Source: Ancylobacter gelatini
GTDB taxonomy: Bacteria; Pseudomonadota; Alphaproteobacteria; Rhizobiales; Xanthobacteraceae
NCBI RefSeq assembly: GCF_022601675.1
Contig: NZ_JAKVIL010000002.1
Coordinates: 558,001-622,000, forward strand
Length of the DNA: 64,000 nucleotides
Direction: 5' to 3'
The notes beneath the pieces were generated by a model. It saw only the letters and a program-made list of their open reading frames with translations, made no database searches and had not been told where the DNA came from. The stretch's first letter is position 1. Every line of letters begins with the position of its first letter. This document shows positions 50,647 to 59,297 of the stretch, one piece after another. A program made the translations under genes and the position numbers.

Positions 50647-50844
50647 ATGGCCTACAAATTCGAAGTCTACCAGGACAAGGCGGGCGGCTACCGCTTTCGC
50701 TTCAAGGCGTCCAACGGCGAGACGATGTTCGCTTCCGAAAGCTACAAGGCCAAGGCATCGGCCATGAGCGCGATCGAATCCATCAAGAAGAATACGCCGG
50801 GTGCGGACGTCGTCGAAGTGGCGAAGGACGAGGGCAAGGCCTGA
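50647..50844 (+). CDS. YegP-like DUF1508 small protein
   Basis: The 65-residue protein opens AYKFEVYQDKAGGYRFRFKA and continues NGETMFASESYKAKASAMSA, one copy of the DUF1508/YegP repeat (FEVYKDKxGxYRFRLKAxNG and xSExYxxKAxAxxAIxSVK). The function of this fold is unknown. The ATG at 50647 follows GGGAGG at seven bases; an upstream start at 50632 would remove the ribosome-binding site. A hairpin covers that site. The gene ends about 48 bases before a strong intrinsic terminator. Confidence 0.88.
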   Translation: MAYKFEVYQDKAGGYRFRFKASNGETMFASESYKAKASAMSAIESIKKNTPGADVVEVAKDEGKA

Positions 50845-50891
50845 CGCCGGCTCACACGTCACCGCGCCGCTTACTTCATTGGCGCCAAGAA

Positions 50892-50917
50892 AAAGGCCGG
50901 GCGCGAGCCCGGCCTTT
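50892..50917. terminator. Intrinsic terminator between the YegP-like and PRC-barrel genes
   Basis: A perfect 11-bp stem, AAAGGCCGGGC / GCCCGGCCTTT, with a GCGA loop lies between two convergent genes. A/T flanks on both sides make it a likely bidirectional terminator. Confidence 0.88.
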
Positions 50918-50938
50918 CCTTATGCACGGCTACCCGCG

Positions 50939-51322
50939 TCAGATGACGTAGGGCGGCACGTGATAGTAGTCGTTGACCTTGCGGTCCCAATCCGCGTCCT
51001 TCCAGTTGCGATCGTCCGCGCTGGAGTGGTGCGGGGCGCCGGAAAGCTGCTCCTCGGTGATGTCGACCACATAGCCGTCCATCCGCTCGTCATATTTCAG
51101 CAGCGACCACGGCAGCGGATAATAGTCCTCGCCGAAGCCGAGGAAGCCGCCGAAGCTCATCACCGCATAGGCGGTCTGGCCGGTCAGCTTGTCGATCATC
51201 ACACGGGCGATCGAGCCGATGCGGTCGCCATTGGGGCGGTACACCGCGGTGCCCTCGACCTTGTCGCTGCCTATCAGCGTCATGGTCTCACGGGTTTCCA
51301 GATTCTGCTGCGTGCTGTGCAT
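50939..51322 (-). CDS. PRC-barrel domain protein
   Basis: The 127-residue soluble protein carries one PRC-barrel domain, visible as LIGSDKVEGTAVYRPNGDRI then GSIARVMIDKLTGQTAYAVM and a strand containing GEDYYPLPWSLLKYD. A charged, Trp-rich C-terminal tail follows. PRC-barrels occur in photosystem, RimM and stress-response proteins; stand-alone forms in Hyphomicrobiales are often general-stress genes. GGAGGG lies just before the ATG. A perfect EcfG promoter is 45 bases upstream, so stress induction is a strong prediction. Confidence 0.9.
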   Translation of the reverse strand: MHSTQQNLETRETMTLIGSDKVEGTAVYRPNGDRIGSIARVMIDKLTGQTAYAVMSFGGFLGFGEDYYPLPWSLLKYDERMDGYVVDITEEQLSGAPHHSSADDRNWKDADWDRKVNDYYHVPPYVI

Positions 51323-51366
51323 ATCAACCCTCCATGGTTGGTCGAATGTGATTGTAATGACTGGAA

Positions 51367-51391
51367 AACGTCTGGTGTCGTCGCGAGTTCC
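51367..51391 (-). promoter_or_regulatory. EcfG general-stress promoter of the PRC-barrel gene
   Basis: On the minus strand GGAAC (51391-51387), a 16-base spacer and CGTT (51370-51367) match the EcfG consensus exactly. The distance to the ATG (about 45 bases) is typical. Confidence 0.85.
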
Positions 51392-51557
51392 ATTAAAATT
51401 CCGAAAGGAATAATCTTCCGAGAGCGGCGGTATTCATCGACATATTACCGTGTGACGGCCTTCATCAGTCCGTTACCGCTCCGTAATCAGTCTTTCCGCT
51501 CTTGGCGGGGAAGCTGCAATGCCGGTATCTTGGCCGCGCGATCAGGAGAATCACGAG

Positions 51558-52547
51558 ATGACCAATGAGCGGGATGCCGTCTCGACCGGGCGCCGCCGCG
51601 CGCTGAAGCTGCTCGGCCTCGCGGGCGCGCTGGCCGTGGCGGGCCGCGCCGTGGGGCACGCGCAGGAGACCGAAATTGCCGACATGAAGCCCGGCACCTT
51701 CGTCTGGTATCCCGACCGCGCCCCCGAGGGCTTCGTCTCGATCATCGTCTCGCTGCCGGACCAGCGCTGCTACGTCTATCGCAACGGCGTGCGCATCGGC
51801 GTGTCGACCTGTTCGACCGGCAAGGCAGGCCATGAAACGCCGGTGGGCATCTTCACCATCCTGCAGAAGGATGCGGACCACCATTCCTCGATCTATGACG
51901 ATGCCTCCATGCCCTTTACCGAGCGGCTCACCTGGTCGGGCGTCGCGCTGCATGCCGGCGGGCTGCCGGGCTATCCGTCCTCGCATGGCTGCGTGCACCT
52001 GCCGCTCGCCTTCGCCAAGCTGCTGTTCGGCGTCACCCATTACGGCACGCCGGTGATCATCGCCGACTCGCATTCCCAGCCGGTGGATGTGCTCCATCCC
52101 GGTCTGGTGCTTCCCAAGGACGCGACCACGGCAATCAGCGCCGATCCGACCGCAGATGCGGCGGCGGCCAAGGCGCCGGCGCAGGACGCGGTGTCGCTGG
52201 TCATCAGCGGCGCCGACAAGAGCCTCACCGTGCTGAAGGACGGCGCGGTGGTGCTGACCGCCCCGGTCACCATCCGCGATCCGGCGACACCGCTCGGCAA
52301 TGTGGTCTATGTACTGAAATCGGTGGGCGGCGAGGTGTCGTGGACCTCGATCGCCTATGAGGCCAACAGTGCCGCGGCCGGCAAGGCGACGCAGGCGATC
52401 GACCGCATCACGGTGGCGCCCGACATCAACAAGCAGCTCGCCAGCCTGCTGGTGCCGGGCTCCACCATGCTGATCACCGAGTTGTCCGCCGATCCCGGCA
52501 CGCGCTCGGATCCTAATTTCGTGGTCATGGCCCCGGCCATGAGCTGA
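51558..52547 (+). CDS. L,D-transpeptidase (YkuD family) with a twin-arginine signal
   Basis: The 329-residue protein begins with a twin-arginine signal (TGRRRALKLLGLAGALAVAG). A YkuD domain follows (about 55-170), with the catalytic run HAGGLPGYPSSHGCVHLP, where His replaces the usual Arg or Asn after Cys-Val. The remaining half (about 190-329) looks like a degenerate second YkuD-like or scaffold region (SLVISGADKSLTVLKDGAVV). AGGAGA precedes the ATG at 51558. It is followed after 11 bases by mepA, so the two peptidoglycan enzymes are co-expressed. Confidence 0.88.
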   Translation: MTNERDAVSTGRRRALKLLGLAGALAVAGRAVGHAQETEIADMKPGTFVWYPDRAPEGFVSIIVSLPDQRCYVYRNGVRIGVSTCSTGKAGHETPVGIFTILQKDADHHSSIYDDASMPFTERLTWSGVALHAGGLPGYPSSHGCVHLPLAFAKLLFGVTHYGTPVIIADSHSQPVDVLHPGLVLPKDATTAISADPTADAAAAKAPAQDAVSLVISGADKSLTVLKDGAVVLTAPVTIRDPATPLGNVVYVLKSVGGEVSWTSIAYEANSAAAGKATQAIDRITVAPDINKQLASLLVPGSTMLITELSADPGTRSDPNFVVMAPAMS

Positions 52548-52558
52548 AGGAGCGTTTG

Positions 52559-53515
52559 ATGCTCTCCAGCCTGTCGCGCGCGGTTTTGCTGTTTGGCCTT
52601 CTGGCCCTCGCCGGCCCCGCCGCGGGGCAGGGCATGCCGATGCCGCTCGCGCGACCGGCGGAGCCGGCGGCGGCCCCGGTCCCGCCCGCACCGGCGCCCT
52701 CCGCCGCCGACAAGGTGCCGGCCAAGCAGATCTTCGGCGCCGCGCGCGGGCCGGCCGACCTTTCCAGCCGCGCCATCGGCTTCTATTCCAAGGGGTGCCT
52801 GTCGGGAGCGGTGATGCTGCCGGTGAACGGCCAGACCTGGCAGGCGATGCGGCTGTCGCGCAACCGCAACTGGGGGCATCCGCGCCTCGTCGACTTCATC
52901 GAGCGCTTCGCGGCCAAGGTGCCGAAGGTCTCGCAATGGCCGGGCATCCTTGTCGGCGACATGGCCCAGCCGCGCGGCGGGCCGATGCTCTCGGGCCATG
53001 CCTCGCACCAGATCGGGCTCGACGCCGATATCTGGCTGACCCCGATGCCCCGGCGTGAATTCACCACACAGGAGCGCGAAAAGGTCTCGGCCACCATGGT
53101 CGTGCGATCGGACCGGCTCGACGTCGATCCCAGGGTCTGGACCGGCTCGCACATCGCGGTGATCCGCGCGGCGGCGCAGGACCCGGAGGTCGAGCGCGTG
53201 CTGGTCAATGCCGCCATCAAGAAGGCGCTGTGCCGCGACGCGACCGGCGACCGTTCCTGGCTGCAGAAGGTGCGGCCCTATTGGGGGCACGACTACCACA
53301 TGCATGTGCGGCTCTCCTGTCCGAAGGACAGCCCGCAATGCCGCCCGCAGGACCCAGTGGTGCCGGGCGAGGGCTGTAGCGGAGAGGCGCTGGACTGGTG
53401 GTTCTCGGACGCCAACCTGCATCCCAAGCCGCCCAAGGAGCCGGTGAAGCCCGCGCCGCCGATGATGCTCGCCGATATGCCGCCGGCCTGCCGCGAAGTG
53501 GTGCTGGCGCCCTGA
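52559..53515 (+). CDS. mepA: Penicillin-insensitive murein endopeptidase MepA
   Basis: MepA is a LAS-type zinc endopeptidase that cleaves 4-3 and 3-3 peptidoglycan cross-links. The 318-residue exported protein has a signal peptide ending near GPAAGQG. The Zn motif [20 protein letters not shown] (His and Asp ligands) and the second His motif [12 protein letters not shown] are both present, with several paired Cys in the C-terminal part. AAGGAG sits seven bases before the ATG. Its partner gene is an L,D-transpeptidase, the enzyme class that makes 3-3 cross-links. Confidence 0.94.
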   Translation: MLSSLSRAVLLFGLLALAGPAAGQGMPMPLARPAEPAAAPVPPAPAPSAADKVPAKQIFGAARGPADLSSRAIGFYSKGCLSGAVMLPVNGQTWQAMRLSRNRNWGHPRLVDFIERFAAKVPKVSQWPGILVGDMAQPRGGPMLSGHASHQIGLDADIWLTPMPRREFTTQEREKVSATMVVRSDRLDVDPRVWTGSHIAVIRAAAQDPEVERVLVNAAIKKALCRDATGDRSWLQKVRPYWGHDYHMHVRLSCPKDSPQCRPQDPVVPGEGCSGEALDWWFSDANLHPKPPKEPVKPAPPMMLADMPPACREVVLAP

Positions 53516-53527
53516 GGCGCCGCTTCT

Positions 53528-55150
53528 TCAGGCCCGCGCGTCGTCGAGGATCATGCCCGCGGCCTTCTCGGCGATCATGATGGTCGGGGAATTGGTGTTG
53601 CCGGAGACGATGGTCGGCATGATCGAGGCATCCGCCACCCGCAGCCCGTCCATGCCGATGACCCGCAGTCGCTCGTCCACCACCGCCATCGGGTCGGAGG
53701 GCAGGCCCATCTTGGCGGTGCCGACCGGGTGGAAGATGGTGGTGCCGATATCGCCCGCCGCTCGCGCCAGCGCCTCCTCGCTGTCGCCGACCTGAGGGCC
53801 CGGCAGGAATTCCTCGGGCCGGTAGGGGGCGAGGGCGGGGCGGGAGACGATGCGCCGGGCGACGCGCAGGCTGTCGGCGGCGACGCGGCGGTCGTCCTGC
53901 GTGGCGAGATAGTTCGGCCTGATGCGCGGGGCCGCGCGGGGATCGGCGCTTGCCAGCTCGATCGCGCCCCGGCTGGTCGGGCGCAGATTGCACACGCTCA
54001 TGGTGAAGGCCGGGAAGCGGTGCAGCTTCTCGCCGAACTTCGGCAGCGAGAGCGGCTGAACGTGGAATTCGAGGTCGGCCCGCTCGATGTCGGGGCGCGA
54101 GCGGGTGAAGATGCCGAGCTGCGAGGGCGCCATGGTCAATGGCCCGCGCTGGAACAGGGCGAAGTCCAGCCCCATCTTCGCCCGGCCGAACAGCGAGTGA
54201 TATTGCTCGTTCAGCGTCGGCACGCCCTGAACCTTGTAGATCATGCGCAGTTGCAGATGGTCCTGCAGGTTGGCGCCCACGCCCGGCCGCTCCAGTGCGA
54301 CCGGAATGCCGTGCGCCGCCAGCTCCGCGCCCGGCCCGATTCCGGAGAGCTTCATCAGATGCGGCGAGCCGACCGCGCCGGAGGCGAGGATCACCTCGGC
54401 CCGCGCCCGCGCGACGCGCGCGACCCCGCCTTGCGTGTAGGCGACACCCACGGCGCGGCCGTTCTCGATCAGGATTCGGTCGGCCTGGCAGCCGGTCTCC
54501 AGCCTGAGATTGGCGCGGCCGAGCACGGGCTTGAGGAAGCCGCGCGCGGCGCTCCAGCGAAAGCCGCGCTTCTGGTTCACCTGGAAATAGGAGGAGCCTT
54601 CATTGTCGCCGGTGTTGAAGTCCGGGATCGGGGCGATGCCGTCCTGCCGCGCGGCCTCGCGCACCGTGTCGAGCAGTTCCCAGGTCAGGCGCGGGAATTC
54701 CACGCGCCATTCCCCACCCGCGCCATGGGCCGCACTGGCGCCGAGATAGTGGTCCTCGTGCTTCCTGAACACCGGCAGCACATCGTCCCAGCCCCAGCCG
54801 GAAAGGCCGAGCTGGCGCCAGTGATCGTAATCGGCGGCCTGTCCGCGCATGTAGATCATGGCGTTGATGGCGGAGGAGCCGCCAATAGTCTTGCCGCGTG
54901 GGTAGTTCAGCGCGCGGCCATTGAGGCCGGCTTCAGGCTCGGTCTTGAAGCACCAGTCGGCGCGGGGATTGCCGATGGCGAACAGATAGCCGACCGGGAT
55001 GTGAAACCAGATCCAGTTGTCGCGCCCACCGGCTTCGAGCACCAGAACCTTGTTTGCGGGGTTGGCTGACAGCCGGTTGGCGAGCACGCAACCGGCCGAG
55101 CCGGCGCCGACGATGATGTAATCGAAGCTCTCGGCGGCGTCGGTCGGCAT
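53528..55150 (-). CDS. GMC-family FAD oxidoreductase (choline dehydrogenase-like)
   Basis: The 540-residue flavoprotein has an N-terminal FAD-binding motif [20 protein letters not shown], the GMC signature [20 protein letters not shown], a mid segment [19 protein letters not shown], and a C-terminal catalytic region with [14 protein letters not shown] and [17 protein letters not shown] (active-site His and Asn). This group oxidises choline or other alcohols. No betaine genes adjoin it, so the substrate is open. I start at the ATG at 55150; the ATG at 55168 would add six residues. It is convergent with mepA, 12 bases apart. Confidence 0.9.
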   Translation of the reverse strand: MPTDAAESFDYIIVGAGSAGCVLANRLSANPANKVLVLEAGGRDNWIWFHIPVGYLFAIGNPRADWCFKTEPEAGLNGRALNYPRGKTIGGSSAINAMIYMRGQAADYDHWRQLGLSGWGWDDVLPVFRKHEDHYLGASAAHGAGGEWRVEFPRLTWELLDTVREAARQDGIAPIPDFNTGDNEGSSYFQVNQKRGFRWSAARGFLKPVLGRANLRLETGCQADRILIENGRAVGVAYTQGGVARVARARAEVILASGAVGSPHLMKLSGIGPGAELAAHGIPVALERPGVGANLQDHLQLRMIYKVQGVPTLNEQYHSLFGRAKMGLDFALFQRGPLTMAPSQLGIFTRSRPDIERADLEFHVQPLSLPKFGEKLHRFPAFTMSVCNLRPTSRGAIELASADPRAAPRIRPNYLATQDDRRVAADSLRVARRIVSRPALAPYRPEEFLPGPQVGDSEEALARAAGDIGTTIFHPVGTAKMGLPSDPMAVVDERLRVIGMDGLRVADASIMPTIVSGNTNSPTIMIAEKAAGMILDDARA

Positions 55151-55267
55151 GCGGGCACCCCTTGTCATCTCGTCGCGCGGAAACTGCCGGGAGGGTACCG
55201 CCCCGGCAATGTGAAATCGTGCCCAAGCGTTGTTCGCAGGTTCACATCGACCCGGGCGGCATGTGCG

Positions 55268-56083
55268 TTATTGCGCGAGCTTGTCGGCGAACAGCCCGAT
55301 GGCGCGGGCATTGTTCACCGCCTTGTTCCAGCCCAGCAGCGCCTGGAAATTGCCGCCGCCCTGATGGTAGTCGGCGCCGCGCTGCCAGCCATAGGCCTTG
55401 AGATAGTTGGCGGTGGAGGCAAGCACGTCGACCGGGTTGCCGATCAGGTCGGCATGGCCGTCGCCGCTGAAATCGACGGCGTACTTGACGTAGGAACTCG
55501 GCATGAACTGGGTCTGGCCGAGCTCGCCCGCCCAGGCGCCGCGCATCTGGCCGATGGAGAGATCGCCGCGCTGGACGATGCGCAGCGCATCGAGCAACTG
55601 GGCGGTGAAGAACTCGGTGCGCCGGCAGTCATAGGCCAGTGTCGCCAGCGAGCGGAACACCGGCATCTTGCCGGAATTGGCGCCGAAATCGGTCTCCATG
55701 CCCCAGATCGCCACCAGAATCGTCCCCGGCACACCGAAGCGCTGCTCGATGCGGGCGAGCGGGCCGGCATATTGCTTGAGCATCTGCTTGCCCTTGGCGA
55801 TGCGGCCCTTGGTGACGCGGTTGGCGACGAACTGCTCGAACGGGACGCTGAAGTGCTTCTGGTTGCGGTCGAGCCCGATGACCTGCGTGCTGTAGGTCAC
55901 GCCGTCCAGCGCGCGCAGGGCGCTCGCCGAGATGCCGGCGCCAGCGGCCTCGCGCCTGAACTCGCCGAGCCAGCGCTCGAAGCCCGAGGCGTCGTTGCCG
56001 CAGGTGGCGGCGATGGCCGGCGCTGCGGCGAGAAGGGTGAAGGCGATGCCGGCAACCCGGCCGAGTTTCCTGAAGGCGTTCAT
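55268..56083 (-). CDS. Lytic murein transglycosylase (SLT_2/MltB type), short form
   Basis: The 271-residue exported protein has a signal peptide (ending near APAIAATCG) and one SLT_2 domain. The catalytic Glu is in ILVAIWGMETDFGANSG, and GELGQTQFMPSSYVKYAVDF is the second signature. Unlike the transglycosylase at 15728, it lacks the C-terminal peptidoglycan-binding domain. A Cys occurs right after the signal peptide but the lipobox is poor. The ATG at 56083 has GGAG upstream. It is downstream of the DUF3750 gene on the same strand. Confidence 0.9.
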   Translation of the reverse strand: MNAFRKLGRVAGIAFTLLAAAPAIAATCGNDASGFERWLGEFRREAAGAGISASALRALDGVTYSTQVIGLDRNQKHFSVPFEQFVANRVTKGRIAKGKQMLKQYAGPLARIEQRFGVPGTILVAIWGMETDFGANSGKMPVFRSLATLAYDCRRTEFFTAQLLDALRIVQRGDLSIGQMRGAWAGELGQTQFMPSSYVKYAVDFSGDGHADLIGNPVDVLASTANYLKAYGWQRGADYHQGGGNFQALLGWNKAVNNARAIGLFADKLAQ

Positions 56084-56180
56084 CTGGGTCCGAGCTCCCG
56101 CTCCCGGTAAAAGGCGCCTGTTCCCGCGCGCCGCTGCCCGCCATCCTGCGCGCGCTGTTATGAACGCGGCGTTTCCGCGC

Positions 56181-56921
56181 TCACACGCCGATGCGCCCGA
56201 AGCCGGGAAGCTTGATGCCGGGCCGGCGCAGGTCGAGCCCGGCGACGGCGCCGAGTACATTGATCTCCAGCCCCTCGACCCAGGCCAGCGTCAGGCCCGC
56301 ATAGCCGCCGAGCGATAGCCGCACGCCGGTCTGCGACGGCGCAAGGCCGATCCAGCGCCCATCGGTCGGGAAGTCCTTGCCGATGGCGGTCGGCGGCAAG
56401 GTGGCGGCGGTTTCCGGCACGGCGGCCAGCACGGCGGCGACGAAGCTGTTGGAGTTCGGCCCCGGCCAGACGCGGTAATCGCCATAGTCGGCGTAAGGGT
56501 AGGCGTCGATGGCCGCGCGCAGCTTCGGGATCAGCGCCTGCGCCGCCTCGCCGCGCGCCTCGAACACCACCTCCGGCTCGTTGCCGTACCAGCGCCCGTC
56601 GGGGGCATAGCCGTTGCGGCGGATCGGCGAACCCCAGCCCACCTTGTCGAAGCGTTCATAGCCGCCGCCGGCCTCCTTGATCACGATCCAGCTATGGACC
56701 GCGAAGATGCCGCGCCAGCGGCCGACGCGGGCCGCGTAGACCCGGACCATGGCCTCGGGGTTTCGCGCGGCCGGCGGCAGGGTGCCGGTGCTCGACCAGT
56801 CGGCCGAGCGCCAGGAGCGGCTGAAGTCACTGGTCTGCCATTGCACCAGCGCATGGGCGCCGAGCGGCAGGGCGAACAGCAGCATGAAACCGAAAAGGGT
56901 GAACTGGGCGGTGCGGAGCAT
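56181..56921 (-). CDS. DUF3750 family protein, membrane-anchored or exported
   Basis: The 246-residue protein has an N-terminal hydrophobic segment (LFGFMLLFALPLGAHALVQW) and a DUF3750 domain, recognisable by RWRGIFAVHSWIVIKEAGGG, NEPEVVFEARGEAAQALIPK and YRVWPGPNSNSFVAAVLAAV. The HSWIV and NSN motifs recall NlpC/P60-like or transglutaminase-like folds, but this is unproven. The ATG at 56921 is preceded by a poor ribosome-binding site; longer starts add a basic low-quality head. It is divergent from malonyl-CoA decarboxylase. Confidence 0.82.
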   Translation of the reverse strand: MLRTAQFTLFGFMLLFALPLGAHALVQWQTSDFSRSWRSADWSSTGTLPPAARNPEAMVRVYAARVGRWRGIFAVHSWIVIKEAGGGYERFDKVGWGSPIRRNGYAPDGRWYGNEPEVVFEARGEAAQALIPKLRAAIDAYPYADYGDYRVWPGPNSNSFVAAVLAAVPETAATLPPTAIGKDFPTDGRWIGLAPSQTGVRLSLGGYAGLTLAWVEGLEINVLGAVAGLDLRRPGIKLPGFGRIGV

Positions 56922-57107
56922 TGCTATCACAGTGCGGATGATTTGGCGCAAAACAAGTCGCCGGCAGGCCACCCGCGAAAATGTGTTCACCCGCATGCCG
57001 TTAGGGCAGGAAAAACGACCGGGGCGGGATCCTGGAAAAATATCCGCCTTGCGCCGGTCGCGGGGACCGGGTCTCATGGGCCCCTCGCGTGACGCTTGGG
57101 GAGTGCC

Positions 57108-58487
57108 ATGGACGGCGGGCCAAGTTTCTTCGGCGACCTGCTCGGCTCGATTGCCGAACGCGGGCGCCAGCTTCTCGACCTCGGTCGCGAGCGGCGGCCG
57201 CTTGGCGCCATCCGCGCCGCCGGCCTTGCCGAGCTGTGCGAGCAATTGCTGAGCGGGCGCGGGGAGGCGTCCGGCACCGCGCTGGCGCGGGAAATCCTCA
57301 TTCTCTACCGCTCATTGAAGACCGCCGAGAAGATCGCCTTCTTCGAGGCGCTGGCCGGTGTGTTCGGGCCGGACAAGGCGCGGCTCGACAAGGCGGTCGC
57401 GCGCTATGTCGCCGATCCCACTCCGGCGGCGCTGGCGGAGCTGCACGGGGCGAGCGAGCCGCGCCGGCAGGAACTCATCCGCCGGGTGAACCTCGCTCCG
57501 GGCGCAACCGCGCAGTTGGTTGCCATGCGCGCCGAATTGCTGGACATCCTGCGGCGGCGCGCCGATCTCGCCGAGGTCGACCGCGACTTCACCCATCTCT
57601 TCGCCTCCTGGTTCAATCGAGGGTTTCTCGTGCTGCGCCGGATCGACTGGTCGACCCCCGCCAATGTTCTCGAAAAGATCATCCGCTACGAAGCGGTGCA
57701 CGAGATTCGCGACTGGAACGATCTGCGCGCCCGCGTCGACAGCCCGGACCGGCGCTGCTACGCCTTCTTCCACCCCGCCATGGTCGACGAGCCTCTGATC
57801 TTCGTCGAGGTGGCGCTCACCCGTGAGATACCCGAGGCGATCGGCCCGATCCTGGCGCAGGAGCGCACGCCGCTCGACCCGGCCAAGGCCCGCGTGGCGG
57901 TGTTCTACTCGATCTCGAACTGCCAGACCGGGCTCGGCGGGGTGAGCTTCGGCAATTTCCTGATCAAGCAGGTGGTGGAAGAGATTTCCCGCGACATGCC
58001 GGGGCTCACCACCTTCGTCACGCTGTCGCCGGTGCCCGGCTTCCGCGCCTGGCTGGAGGGCGAGCGCCGGCGCGAGACCTCCGCCGTGCTGACCGCCGAG
58101 GACCGGGCCATGCTGGAGCAACTCGACACCGCGCCGGCCGATGCGCCGCTGCGAGAGGAATTGTCACCGGTCATCGCGGCGCTGGCGGCACAGTTTTTCC
58201 TGCGCGAGCGCTCGGCCAAGGGCAAGCCGCTCGATCCGGTGGCGCGCTTCCATCTGGGCAATGGCGCGCGGCTGGAGCGCATCAACCCGTTCGGCGACCT
58301 GTCGGCGCGGGGGATGAAGCAGGCGGCCGGGCTGATGGTGAACTACCGTTACGTGCCCGACGATATCGAAAAGAATCACGAGGCGTTCTTCGACAAGGGC
58401 GAGATCGTCGCCAGCGCCCCGGTGCGCAAGCTGCTGCGCCCGGATAATGGCGCGCGTCTTCCGGCGGTGCAGGAAAAGGCGAGCTGA
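57108..58487 (+). CDS. Malonyl-CoA decarboxylase
   Basis: This cytoplasmic enzyme converts malonyl-CoA to acetyl-CoA. The 459-residue product matches the eukaryotic/rhizobial MCD family in length and pattern. A helical N-terminal domain is followed by the catalytic domain with FFHPAMVDEPLIFVEVAL, then VFYSISNCQTGLGGVSFGNF and FVTLSPVPGFRAWLEG, and near the end FHLGNGARLERINPFGD. GGGGAG lies before the ATG at 57108. In rhizobia it is often linked to matB and matC for malonate use; those genes are not beside it here, so it may instead limit malonyl-CoA toxicity. Confidence 0.93.
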   Translation: MDGGPSFFGDLLGSIAERGRQLLDLGRERRPLGAIRAAGLAELCEQLLSGRGEASGTALAREILILYRSLKTAEKIAFFEALAGVFGPDKARLDKAVARYVADPTPAALAELHGASEPRRQELIRRVNLAPGATAQLVAMRAELLDILRRRADLAEVDRDFTHLFASWFNRGFLVLRRIDWSTPANVLEKIIRYEAVHEIRDWNDLRARVDSPDRRCYAFFHPAMVDEPLIFVEVALTREIPEAIGPILAQERTPLDPAKARVAVFYSISNCQTGLGGVSFGNFLIKQVVEEISRDMPGLTTFVTLSPVPGFRAWLEGERRRETSAVLTAEDRAMLEQLDTAPADAPLREELSPVIAALAAQFFLRERSAKGKPLDPVARFHLGNGARLERINPFGDLSARGMKQAAGLMVNYRYVPDDIEKNHEAFFDKGEIVASAPVRKLLRPDNGARLPAVQEKAS

Positions 58488-58499
58488 ACGCGTGCCGGG

Positions 58500-58820
58500 T
58501 CAACCCGGCGCGTCGTCCCGGCAGAAATTGTCGAAAAGCACGGTCATCACCTCCCGTGCCGCCTTGTTGTCGAGGAAATAATAGAGCGTGCGATGCTCGC
58601 GGCGGAAGGACACGATGTCCTCCTCCTTCAGCTTGGCCAGATGCTGCGACATCGAGCTCTGCGGCAGGCCGGTCGCCTCGATCAGATCGGTGACGCTGCG
58701 CTCCCCCTGTGTCAGCTCGCACAGGATGAGCAGACGGTGCGGGCTGGCCAGCCCTTTCAGGAATCCGGCGACCCGATCGGCCTTTGCCGCCATGGACTCG
58801 ATCCCGCTCGCGGCGTCCAT
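58500..58820 (-). CDS. ArsR-family repressor of the BigR/SqrR/YgaV dithiol type
   Basis: The 106-residue winged-helix repressor shows SPHRLLILCELTQGERSV and the recognition helix GLPQSSMSQHLAKLKEEDIV. It has Cys34 in helix 2 and Cys100 near the C-terminus (LFDNFCRDD), 66 residues apart. As I recall, that is the same spacing as the sensing pair of SqrR and BigR, which form a tetrasulfide or disulfide with persulfides. The metal motif ELCVCDL is absent. The ATG at 58820 has GGGAG seven bases upstream. It is divergent from an AhpD-like gene, with AT-rich inverted repeats between them. Confidence 0.85.
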   Translation of the reverse strand: MDAASGIESMAAKADRVAGFLKGLASPHRLLILCELTQGERSVTDLIEATGLPQSSMSQHLAKLKEEDIVSFRREHRTLYYFLDNKAAREVMTVLFDNFCRDDAPG

Positions 58821-58837
58821 CCGTAAACTCCCGCTTT

Positions 58838-58872
58838 TCATATCGTAAAAATATGATATCATGAAAATATGA
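58838..58872. promoter_or_regulatory. AT-rich operator region between the dithiol ArsR repressor and the AhpD-like gene
   Basis: TCATAT (58838-58843) and ATATGA (58851-58856) form a 6-bp inverted repeat with a 7-base spacer. ATGATATCAT (58853-58862) is a perfect palindrome, and a second ATATGA lies at 58867-58872. This cluster stands out sharply in a high-GC genome and is placed to control both divergent genes. Confidence 0.65.
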
Positions 58873-58898
58873 ATTGATAAATGCCGGAGAACAGCATC

Positions 58899-59252
58899 AT
58901 GAGCAAGGACTATCGGGAACTGACCCGCGACATCACCGCCTATACCGGCGAATTGCGCAAGCTGGCGCCGGACGCCATGCAGGGCTTTCACGCGCTGTCG
59001 CGCGGCGCGGGGGCCTCCGGTGCGGTTGACGCCAAGACCAAGGAACTGATCGCGCTCGCCATCGGCATCACCCAGCGCTGCGACGGCTGCATCGGCTTCC
59101 ACGCCAAGGCGCTGCACGGCATGGGCGCCACCCGGCAGGAGGTCGGCGAGGTGGCCGCGATGTGCGTCTATATGGGCGGTGGGCCGGCGCTGATGTACGC
59201 CGCCGACGCGCTGCGCGCCTTCGACCAGTTCGCCGCGCCGCAGGCCGCCTGA
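58899..59252 (+). CDS. Carboxymuconolactone decarboxylase/AhpD-like protein
   Basis: The 117-residue protein has the AhpD/CMD fold: a helix KELIALAIGITQRCDGCIGF with the redox C-x-x-C (CDGC) followed by the conserved His in GFHAKAL, then GATRQEVGEVAAMCVYMGGG. AhpD-like proteins reduce peroxiredoxin partners or act as thiol peroxidases. The ATG at 58899 has CGGAGA upstream; the one at 58881 lacks a site. Its divergent partner is a dithiol repressor, which suggests induction by persulfide or oxidant. Confidence 0.88.
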   Translation: MSKDYRELTRDITAYTGELRKLAPDAMQGFHALSRGAGASGAVDAKTKELIALAIGITQRCDGCIGFHAKALHGMGATRQEVGEVAAMCVYMGGGPALMYAADALRAFDQFAAPQAA

Positions 59253-59297
59253 GGAGGGGCGCGGCGGTAGCCCGCCCTTGACAGGCCGTTCCCGCTT

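Noticed and set aside
58851-58875. An SqrR-type ATTC-N8-GAAT operator
   Set aside because: GAAT is present at 58871 but the matching half site reads TCAT, so the exact motif is absent. Other inverted repeats in the region were annotated instead.
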